Positions 1-4,619 of a DNA stretch of 5,531 bases are shown piece after piece; within the stretch, counting starts at the first letter, position 1; each line of letters starts with the position of its first letter. A program made the translations under genes and the position numbers. The stretch is from assembly GCA_949293915.1 (NCBI GenBank), contig CASFFJ010000061.1:1-5531 (forward strand). Direction: 5' to 3'. This DNA is from an uncultured Christensenella sp. (GTDB lineage Bacteria > Bacillota > Clostridia > Christensenellales > UBA1242). The notes beneath the pieces were generated by a model. It did not search any database and was not told where the DNA came from. It saw only the letters and a list, made by a program, of their open reading frames with translations.

Positions 1-14
1 AAAAGGAGTAAATT

Positions 15-1256
15 ATGGAATTTAAAAATAACGCATTTGAATTATTAGAAGAACGTGGATTCATATTTCAAACAACACATTTAGAAGAGATAAAAAGAGT
101 TTTAAAAAAGCATCCTATTACATTTTACATTGGTATCGACCCTACGGCTGATGACTTGCATATAGGACATTTTTTTGGATTGCGAATGGCAAAAATTCTT
201 CAAGAGTGCGGACATAGGTGTATAGTTCTTGTTGGCGGAGCAACCGCTCTTATAGGCGACCCTTCAAACAAAAGCGATATGAGAAAAATGCTAACAAAAG
301 AAGAAGTGGCGCGCAATGCTCAAGAAATCAAAAATTTATTAAAACGCTTTGTCAAGCTTGATGGAGATAATCCAGCAATAATTGTCGATAACGCAGATTG
401 GCTGAAACCTATCAGTTTCATTGATTTTTTGCGTGATATTGGCTGTCATTTCAATATAAACGAAATGCTGGCAAAAGACCTATACAAAAACAGGTTACAA
501 AAGGGCGGATTGACATTTATGGAAATGGGATATATGCTAATGCAATCATTTGATTTTGTCCATCTTAACGATAAGTACAACTGTATATTACAGATAGGTG
601 GCTCTGACCAATGGGGTAATATTTGTGGAGGTGTTGAATTATCTCGTAAAATGAATTTTAAAGATGGCAATGCTCGACCAGTTATGATGGGATTAACTTG
701 TCCATTACTAACCAATGCTGATGGGGTAAAAATGGGCAAAACAGAAAAAGGTACATTATGGATATCTAGAGAACAAACTTCCGCTTTTGAATTTTTCCAG
801 CATTTTGTAAACTGCCTAGATGCTGATGTTGAGCGTTTGCTTAGGTTTTTTACAACAATGACAGTTGATGAAATCAAAAAATTGTGTTCAGCAGATATTG
901 TTAAAGCAAAAAAAATAATGGCTTTTGAAGTCACAAAATTAGTTCACGGCGAAGAAGAGGCAAAAATAGCACGCGATACTGCAATAAATCTATTTGAAAA
1001 TCAGAATTCAAATAGCGAAAATATGCCAACCGAAATTATCGACTCTGTTGGCGAAATTAATATTTTAGATTTATTGGCTAAAACATCAATTGTAAAATCA
1101 AAAAGCGAAGCAAGAAGATTGATTGAACAAGGTGGAATTAGTATAAACAATGAAAAGAAAACTGATATAAATGAGCAATTAACTTTAAACAACAACGATG
1201 AATTAATCTTAAGAAAAGGCAAAAAGACATTTGTAAAAGTTAAAATTAATAACTAA
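15..1256 (+). CDS. tyrS: Tyrosyl-tRNA synthetase (TyrRS), complete
   Basis: Cytoplasmic class I aminoacyl-tRNA synthetase that activates tyrosine with ATP and loads it on tRNA-Tyr. The 413-residue length is normal for bacterial TyrRS. The Rossmann catalytic domain carries the HIGH signature at residues 49-52 (in DPTADDLHIGH), the GGSDQWGN block at 195-202 and the KMSKS-type loop as KMGKT at 239-243. Tyrosine-pocket residues can be placed by a constant +4 offset from the Geobacillus enzyme: Tyr38, Asp42, Tyr173, Gln177, Asp180 and Gln199. An S4-like tRNA-binding domain occupies about 350-410 (SKSEARRLIEQGGISIN). The start is fixed by AAAAGGAG at 1-8, six bases before the ATG. No convincing terminator follows the TAA. 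Any upstream control such as a T-box lies outside the window. The identification is secure. Confidence 0.98.
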   Translation: MEFKNNAFELLEERGFIFQTTHLEEIKRVLKKHPITFYIGIDPTADDLHIGHFFGLRMAKILQECGHRCIVLVGGATALIGDPSNKSDMRKMLTKEEVARNAQEIKNLLKRFVKLDGDNPAIIVDNADWLKPISFIDFLRDIGCHFNINEMLAKDLYKNRLQKGGLTFMEMGYMLMQSFDFVHLNDKYNCILQIGGSDQWGNICGGVELSRKMNFKDGNARPVMMGLTCPLLTNADGVKMGKTEKGTLWISREQTSAFEFFQHFVNCLDADVERLLRFFTTMTVDEIKKLCSADIVKAKKIMAFEVTKLVHGEEEAKIARDTAINLFENQNSNSENMPTEIIDSVGEINILDLLAKTSIVKSKSEARRLIEQGGISINNEKKTDINEQLTLNNNDELILRKGKKTFVKVKINN

Positions 1257-1317
1257 TATACAATTAGACAACACAAAGTGCTTGATGAATATGTTTGGGA
1301 GTTATTTTTCAAAATGG

Positions 1318-1346
1318 CTATTGCAATAAGTTTTATGTGCTATAAT
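1318..1346 (+). promoter_or_regulatory. Candidate extended -10 promoter
   Basis: TGCTATAAT at 1338-1346 is a perfect extended -10 element (TGn followed by TATAAT). The -35 position at 17-bp spacing (1318-1323, CTATTG) is poor, as is usual when an extended -10 compensates. It lies 25 bp upstream of the ATG at 1372, which has its own GGAGA ribosome-binding site, so transcription would begin near 1352-1354. In such AT-rich DNA a chance TATAAT is common. The TG extension and the match to a downstream start raise confidence. Confidence 0.45.
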
Positions 1347-1371
1347 TAAAATGATTTTATGGAGATATTTT

Positions 1372-1926
1372 ATGAGCATACTTAAATATTTGAAAACTAT
1401 TACAAATAACAATATTAGAGATTTTATGAAAGAAAATTATAAAGGATATTTTAATTTTAGAATTGATTTTTAAATTTTATTTCAACACCCATTCCCAAAA
1501 TAGTTGTCTTGAAATTTGAAAATTGCTTAAAGAATTTAAAATTAGAATAATAACTTGAATATTTTACATTAATAGATTTTTTTCAACTAAAAAGTTTATA
1601 TTTGTTTTTAAACTAAACCAAACCCGTTTGAAAAAATTTTCAAATCAGATATTGCAAAATAATTAAGTTATGTTAATATTGACCTAAATGGGAATTTAAT
1701 TTTATCGGATAAAAAGCGTGGAGATTTAAAATATAACAATTTAAAAAGAATTTTAAATACCTCACCAATATTTGAAAATATGTGTAGTTCATATACAAGG
1801 GGACAGGGTAAATTTGATATTAAAATACAAGACAACATCATCAAATGTAAAAAAACAACACTTGTAGATGAAGACCTATATGGTAATTTTAGCGACTATT
1901 ATTCATATAAAGAGAATAGTCTTTAA
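1372..1926 (+). pseudogene. Decayed gene of unknown function, N- and C-terminal fragments in frame
   Basis: An ATG at 1372 with GGAGA at 1361-1365 (6-base spacing) opens a 33-codon frame ending at TAA 1471-1473, beginning MSILKYLKTITNNN. From 1663 to TAA 1924-1926 the same frame is open again for 87 codons (for example NIDLNGNLILSDKKRGDLKY) but has no usable start near its beginning. Between them, other frames carry coding-like pieces. From 1470, frame 3 gives FISTPIPKIVVLKFENCLK, which could join the first fragment by a one-base slip in the T run at 1467-1471. Just before 1660 there is NPFEKIFKSDIAK followed by TAA. The simplest reading is one gene of about 184 codons broken by at least two frame changes and several stops. 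I do not recognise the family. Alternatives are a real 33-residue peptide, or sequencing errors. The flanking promoter and terminator support a former transcription unit. Confidence 0.5.
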
Positions 1927-1938
1927 TACAATTGATAG

Positions 1939-1971
1939 CACTCAGACAATGTCAAAGTTTGAGTGTTTTTT
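1939..1971 (+). terminator. Rho-independent terminator
   Basis: CACTCAGAC (1939-1947) pairs with GTTTGAGTG (1957-1965) over nine positions with one G-U pair, closing a nine-base loop. It is followed directly by TTTTTT (1966-1971). It begins 13 bases after the stop of the broken reading frame at 1926, so it probably ended that gene's transcript. It is the clearest terminator in the window. Confidence 0.8.
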
Positions 1972-2000
1972 ATTGCTTGATAAGACTATTTGGACATAAA

Positions 2001-2029
2001 TTGACATTAAATTTTAAAAAGAGGATAAG
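2001..2029 (+). promoter_or_regulatory. Candidate sigma-A-type promoter
   Basis: A perfect -35 hexamer TTGACA (2001-2006) is followed after 17 bp by GATAAG (2024-2029), a 4/6 match to TATAAT. The -35 is the second half of an imperfect direct repeat (TGGACATAAA at 1991, TTGACATTAAA at 2001). Transcription would start near 2036, just ahead of the hairpin-rich segment 2043-2156. The weak -10 keeps this tentative. Confidence 0.3.
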
Positions 2030-2264
2030 GAAATAAACCCAAAATCGAGTCTTTGGTCACAAATATTCATATACTTTGAGACAATACCTCTAACTAGACC
2101 AAGATAGATTGCCAAATGGACTTTTTCTGTTTGGCAGTTTCTACTGCGCTCTTTTTGTGATGATATTGAAATTGATAAAATGTTATACCGAAATTAAAGA
2201 AATTTTGATACAAGAAATCAAATATGCAATTTCTAATTTTGAGAAAAGAAGTGTCGTTTGCTGA
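2018..2264 (+). pseudogene. Coding-like remnant, possible phage baseplate gp25-type fragment
   Basis: Frame 2 from 2018 reads protein-like sequence (INPKSSLWSQIFIYFETIPL) to a TAG at 2105. It continues as IAKWTFSVWQFLLRSFCDD and EIDKMLY to about 2185, then needs a frame change to join frame 3, which reads YTEIKEILIQEIKYAISNF then EKRSVVC to TGA 2262-2264. The last part, an amphipathic helix followed by a short EKR segment, recalls the C-terminal 'IxxAIxxyEPRV' pattern of GPW/gp25-like baseplate proteins. The 'TIPLTRPR' segment recalls their TxxGTxPxDR region. This resemblance is from memory and weak. There is no start codon with a ribosome-binding site. The same bases can also be read as RNA hairpins, and the two readings compete. 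Confidence 0.28.
2043..2156 (+). other. Hairpin-rich segment, possible structured RNA leader or attenuator
   Basis: Three inverted repeats lie in a row. Hairpin 1: AATC (2043-2046) plus TCTTTGGTC (2050-2058) pair with GACCAAGA (2097-2104) plus GATT (2107-2110), with a small internal loop and one bulged T. Hairpin 2: ATTGCCAAA (2108-2116) pairs with TTTGGCAGT (2130-2138), with one G-U pair. Hairpin 3: GCAGT (2134-2138) pairs with ACTGC (2143-2147) around a TTCT loop, with TTTTT at 2152-2156. Hairpins 2 and 3 share bases 2134-2138 and cannot form together, as in an attenuator. No known riboswitch consensus fits. The GTTTCTAC at 2137-2144 resembles part of the purine riboswitch core, but the remaining conserved bases are absent. 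Confidence 0.25.
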
Positions 2265-2347
2265 TTTATATAATAGTTATGATATGTTATTGCTGTTTCG
2301 TTATAGTTGGTTTTTATAAAAAATTTAAAAATTTTTTTGATTTTTTG

Positions 2348-2377
2348 CTTACATTTTTTTGAAATTTGTGTTAAAAT
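2348..2377 (+). promoter_or_regulatory. Candidate promoter for the Veg-family gene
   Basis: CTTACA (2348-2353, 4/6 to TTGACA) lies 18 bp before TAAAAT (2372-2377), which is preceded by TG at 2369-2370 to give an extended -10 (TGtTAAAAT). Transcription would begin near 2384, leaving a 5' untranslated leader of about 110 bases before the GTG at 2494. The surrounding DNA is very AT-rich, so the call rests mainly on the extended -10. Confidence 0.4.
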
Positions 2378-2396
2378 TATGACAGTTTAAGATGGT

Positions 2397-2424
2397 TTGT
2401 TTAATATGAAATATTTGTTATAAA
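2397..2424 (+). promoter_or_regulatory. Second candidate promoter for the Veg-family gene
   Basis: TTGTTT (2397-2402) and TATAAA (2419-2424) are separated by 16 bp, and TG at 2416-2417 again forms an extended -10. Start of transcription would be near 2431, about 63 bases before the GTG. It may be an alternative to, or act in tandem with, the element ending at 2377. Confidence 0.3.
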
Positions 2425-2493
2425 ATTGTTTTTTTAAGAAATGATTTTATATTAGTTTTTATTATAACACCACGAAAAAATTGGAGTGGAAAA

Positions 2494-2748
2494 GTGAAAA
2501 ATATATCAGTTGAGAATTTGCCAATTGATGAAGTAAAAAACAAAATTTTTGCATCTCTTAACAAAAAAATTGAAATCACACAATTTAGCAAACAAGGTAA
2601 ACTATTGCATAAATTTATTGGTGTAATTGTTAATGCATATGATAATTTATTTGTTATAAAAATTGAATTAAATGGCTATCAGTTTAATAAATCGTTTACA
2701 TATATAGATTTTTCAATTGGCGATTTTAAATTTGAAATAATTGATTAA
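2494..2748 (+). CDS. Veg-family small protein (VEG / DUF1021)
   Basis: 84-residue soluble protein without signal peptide or membrane segment. The pattern matches Veg proteins of Bacillota: a basic segment (LNKKIEITQFSKQGKLLHK, about 23-41), a GxIxxxYxxLFVIKIE strand block (about 43-58) and a final FTYIDFSIGDFKFEI block (about 68-82). These align with the Bacillus 'SGILAETYPSVFVIQL' and 'SYSYADILTETVEL' blocks, and the length is typical. In Bacillus subtilis veg is highly transcribed and has been linked to biofilm control through SinR; its biochemical activity is unclear, and that role may not apply here. The start is GTG at 2494, chosen because GGAG at 2483-2486 sits seven bases upstream and no in-frame ATG is better placed. 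It stands alone, with about 180 bases to the next gene. Confidence 0.8.
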   Translation: MKNISVENLPIDEVKNKIFASLNKKIEITQFSKQGKLLHKFIGVIVNAYDNLFVIKIELNGYQFNKSFTYIDFSIGDFKFEIID

Positions 2749-2815
2749 TTGCAACATTTTTGAATTAAAATATTAAAAACATAAATAAAATTCGATTATA
2801 TTAATATTGTAATTT

Positions 2816-2838
2816 CTTTAATTTTTAATAAAGTTTTT
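2816..2838 (+). terminator. Weak candidate terminator after the Veg-family gene
   Basis: CTTTA (2816-2820) pairs with TAAAG (2829-2833) around an eight-base loop, followed by TTTTT (2834-2838). The five-pair, mostly A-T stem is weak and could be chance in this composition. It lies 68 bases after the TAA at 2748, and no better terminator is visible before sodC. Confidence 0.25.
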
Positions 2839-2890
2839 AATTGCATAACTCACATATTTTACATTTGAGTATTTTGTTGTTTTAGAACGG

Positions 2891-2918
2891 TTAACATTGC
2901 AATAGTTTTTTTCATAAA
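2891..2918 (+). promoter_or_regulatory. Candidate sodC promoter, possibly giving a leaderless message
   Basis: TTAACA (2891-2896, 5/6 to TTGACA) is followed after 16 bp by CATAAA (2913-2918, 4/6 to TATAAT). Transcription starting seven or eight bases after the -10 would fall at 2925-2926, on the ATG itself. The spacer contains the 8-base palindrome ATTGCAAT (2896-2903), which could be an operator half or chance. Confidence 0.33.
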
Positions 2919-2925
2919 TAAGGGT

Positions 2926-3414
2926 ATGAGTAATTATCCAAATTTTTCATTGCTATCAAAGTTAAAACCAAAAGCCAGTGCAAAGATTTATGGTAACAAG
3001 CAAAATCCCAGTATTATAGGCAACGCATATTTTTATCAACTAAATTTTGGTGTTATTGTTGTTGTGGATGTAGAGGGGTTACCAAAAAACGATGAATGCG
3101 ATAGTCCTATTTTTGCAATGCATATTCACGCGGGCGACAGCTGTTCGGGTAATGAAAATGATGAGTTTGCTGATAGCGGAACACATTATAATCCTAAAAA
3201 TTATCCACACCCTTATCACGCAGGCGATTTACCGCCTTTATTTAGTGCGAATGGATATGCTTTTTCAATGTTTTTAACTTCCCGATTTACAATTGATGAA
3301 GTTGTCGGAAAAACAATTATAATTCACTCATCAGTTGATGATTTTAAAACACAACCATCTGGAAATTCGAACGAAAAAATTGCGTGCGGAGAGATAAAAG
3401 AATTAAATGATTAA
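2926..3414 (+). CDS. sodC: Cu/Zn superoxide dismutase, cytoplasmic type
   Basis: 162-residue Cu/Zn superoxide dismutase, converting superoxide to oxygen and hydrogen peroxide. All metal ligands can be placed. Copper: His66 and His68 (MHIHAG), bridging His87 (GTHYNP) and His134 (IIIHSS). Zinc: His87, His95 and His98 (HPYHAGD) and Asp101. Cys73 and Cys154 are positioned for the family disulfide. The C-terminal GNSNEKIACG matches the conserved GNAGxRxACG, but Lys151 replaces the active-site arginine. The N-terminus (MSNYPNFSLLSKLK) is not a signal peptide, unlike most bacterial SodC, so the product is probably cytoplasmic. The start is the only ATG/GTG/TTG in frame after an upstream TGA, except a TTG at codon 9 with no ribosome-binding site. 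AAGGG at 2920-2924 is only one base from the ATG, too close for normal use. The gene overlaps the dipeptidase by 8 bp, forming one operon. Confidence 0.93.
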   Translation: MSNYPNFSLLSKLKPKASAKIYGNKQNPSIIGNAYFYQLNFGVIVVVDVEGLPKNDECDSPIFAMHIHAGDSCSGNENDEFADSGTHYNPKNYPHPYHAGDLPPLFSANGYAFSMFLTSRFTIDEVVGKTIIIHSSVDDFKTQPSGNSNEKIACGEIKELND

Positions 3415-4282
3415 ATTTAAAATTGCAGACAGTCATACTGATTTTTTAACTGCGCTGTCAACCAACGAAATTATACGCTATGTTAGTGAAATAAAACAAA
3501 ATAATGTAAAACTTGTTAGTTGCGCAGTGTTTACAACAGACAAAAATTTTAACACAGAAGATATTAAAAAATTTTTAAATTTAATAAATAAATGTAAGAA
3601 AAAGTACAAAATCAATTTGTTGCTATCTATTGAAGATTTAGGATTCGTGACAGACAAAGCGGAATTAAAGAAAATTATCGACATACGCCCGATGAGTGTA
3701 ACATTAACTTGGAATTATGAAAATCAATATGTTGGTGGAGCGGACTCACAAAATAGCATCACAAAACTTGGCAATTATTATATTAAAATTTTAGAACAAA
3801 ATGGTATTTTAATAGACAGCGCGCACTTGTCGCGTAAGGCATTTTATCAGTTAGCCAAAATAACTAAATTGCCATTGTACAATTCGCACAGCAATATATA
3901 TTCATTAAAGCATCACGCAAGGAATTTGACAGACAAACAAATTGCAATGATTGTAAAATCTAATGGTTATCTTGGTGTAACTTTTTATGATAAATTTGTT
4001 GCTAATAGTAAAATTTTCGCGCGCGATATTGCAGTTCAATTCGATTATTTAATTAAACATTTTGGATACAAAAATTTTGGTTTAGGCAGTGACTTGTTTG
4101 GGATAGATAATAAAAATTTACCACAAGATTTGCATAAATATAATGAGATAAAAAACTTAGTATTGGCGTTAAAAAAAATGGGTTACAAAAACAAAATCAT
4201 CAAGCATTTACTATATAAAAATTTTTATGATTTTCTATATCGAGTAAACAAAATTAATAAAAAAACAAAGACTAAACATTAA
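3407..4282 (+). CDS. Peptidase M19 (membrane dipeptidase family), cytoplasmic
   Basis: 291-residue zinc dipeptidase of the M19 (renal dipeptidase) family, which cleaves dipeptides, including some ending in D-amino acids. It is short for the family and has no signal peptide or anchor. Zinc ligands match in order: His10 and Asp12 (ADSHTD), bridging Glu76 (LLLSIEDLG), His140 (IDSAH) and His161 (NSHSN). The 21-residue spacing of the two late histidines equals that of human renal dipeptidase (198/219). The substrate residues Arg172 (ARNLTD, 11 further) and Asp229 (GLGSDLFG) are also present. The substrate histidine of the LTH motif is Trp102 here (LTWNYEN), a variant I believe exists in some Bacillota. 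GGAGAG (3388-3393) lies 13 bases before the ATG, inside sodC, and the ATG overlaps the sodC stop, suggesting translational coupling. The C-terminus is lysine-rich (KINKKTKTKH). Role in peptide salvage or wall turnover is inferred. Confidence 0.92.
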   Translation: MIKFKIADSHTDFLTALSTNEIIRYVSEIKQNNVKLVSCAVFTTDKNFNTEDIKKFLNLINKCKKKYKINLLLSIEDLGFVTDKAELKKIIDIRPMSVTLTWNYENQYVGGADSQNSITKLGNYYIKILEQNGILIDSAHLSRKAFYQLAKITKLPLYNSHSNIYSLKHHARNLTDKQIAMIVKSNGYLGVTFYDKFVANSKIFARDIAVQFDYLIKHFGYKNFGLGSDLFGIDNKNLPQDLHKYNEIKNLVLALKKMGYKNKIIKHLLYKNFYDFLYRVNKINKKTKTKH

Positions 4283-4424
4283 AAAATAAAAAAATGATTA
4301 ACTATTATAAAATAAAAAATAATATAGAAATAAATTGCATATTTTATCTAAAATAACAAAAAAATATTTTATTTTTTAAATAATTCTAATAATTAAAAAA
4401 TTTAAAAAATTTTTAAAATATATT

Positions 4425-4463
4425 AAAACACACATTAAAAATGCAAAAAAAACGTGTTTTTTT
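4425..4463 (+). terminator. Candidate terminator for the sodC-dipeptidase operon
   Basis: AAAACAC (4425-4431) can pair with GTGTTTT (4454-4460), which is followed by three more T residues. An alternative tight hairpin is the A7 at 4446-4452 with the T7 at 4457-4463 around a CGTG loop. It is the only place in the spacer where a few G-C pairs precede a T run, 143 bases after the dipeptidase stop. The large loop and A-T-rich stem make it weak. Confidence 0.3.
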
Positions 4464-4516
4464 GTTGAAAATAAATAAAAAAATAAATTTTTTCTAGCAA
4501 AAACACAAAATAAAAA

Positions 4517-4522
4517 TATAAT
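4517..4522 (+). promoter_or_regulatory. Candidate -10 box for the ferritin-like gene
   Basis: A perfect TATAAT occurs at 4517-4522, but the expected -35 position (4494-4499, CTAGCA) matches only 3/6. In DNA with 10% G+C such hexamers arise by chance, so this is only the best visible candidate. It would give a leader of about 90 bases. Confidence 0.22.
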
Positions 4523-4609
4523 TTAAATCTCTTTATTAAATAATTTTTTTAAAAATAAAATTGATAATTTTAATGAATAAAAATTTTATTTAAAGGCAAG
4601 CATTGACTT

Positions 4610-4617
4610 GGAGGGAG
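4610..4617 (+). promoter_or_regulatory. Strong Shine-Dalgarno site of the ferritin-like gene
   Basis: GGAGGGAG at 4610-4617 contains GGAGG five bases before the ATG at 4620. It is the strongest ribosome-binding site in the window and fixes the start of the partial gene that follows. It also marks an abrupt change from the 10% G+C spacer to ordinary coding composition. Confidence 0.82.
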
Positions 4618-4619
4618 AT

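Larger units (their letters stand above)
4283..4600. other. Extremely AT-rich non-coding spacer
   Basis: By hand count this 318-base stretch has about 31 G or C residues, close to 10%, well below the genes on either side. It is dominated by A runs, T runs and mixed A/T blocks with stops in all frames, and no gene is supported. It probably contains the end of the sodC-dipeptidase transcript and the promoter of the ferritin-like gene. Such A-tract-rich DNA would be expected to be curved and easily melted. No repeated unit of fixed length is visible. Confidence 0.8.

Noticed and set aside
446..1222. Long minus-strand open frames opposite tyrS (446-934 and 1001-1222).
   Set aside because: They lie wholly within a certain gene, have no ribosome-binding site or recognisable motif, and are explained as shadows of tyrS codons.
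1442..1660. Frame 2 here is open if TGA is read as Trp, hinting at a Mycoplasma-type code.
   Set aside because: All Trp codons in the intact genes, including five in the ferritin-like gene, are TGG. In such an AT-rich genome a TGA-Trp code would show many in-frame TGA codons in real genes, and there are none.
2137..2144. GTTTCTAC, resembling the purine riboswitch core.
   Set aside because: The matching upstream loop, the downstream conserved loop and the closing GACTA segment are missing, so the riboswitch fold cannot form.
1257..2493. A tRNA, T-box or CRISPR array in the long gap after tyrS.
   Set aside because: No cloverleaf with a GTTCGAAT-like arm, no T-box AGGGTGG sequence and no regularly spaced repeats were found on either strand.
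2848..2871. ACTCA and TGAGT followed by ATTTTG as a terminator before sodC.
   Set aside because: Only five pairs with a long loop and an interrupted T run, and the pairing cannot be extended in either direction.
3092..3277. Plus-strand frame of 61 codons inside sodC.
   Set aside because: It overlaps the metal-ligand region of sodC in another frame and shows no own start signal or domain.
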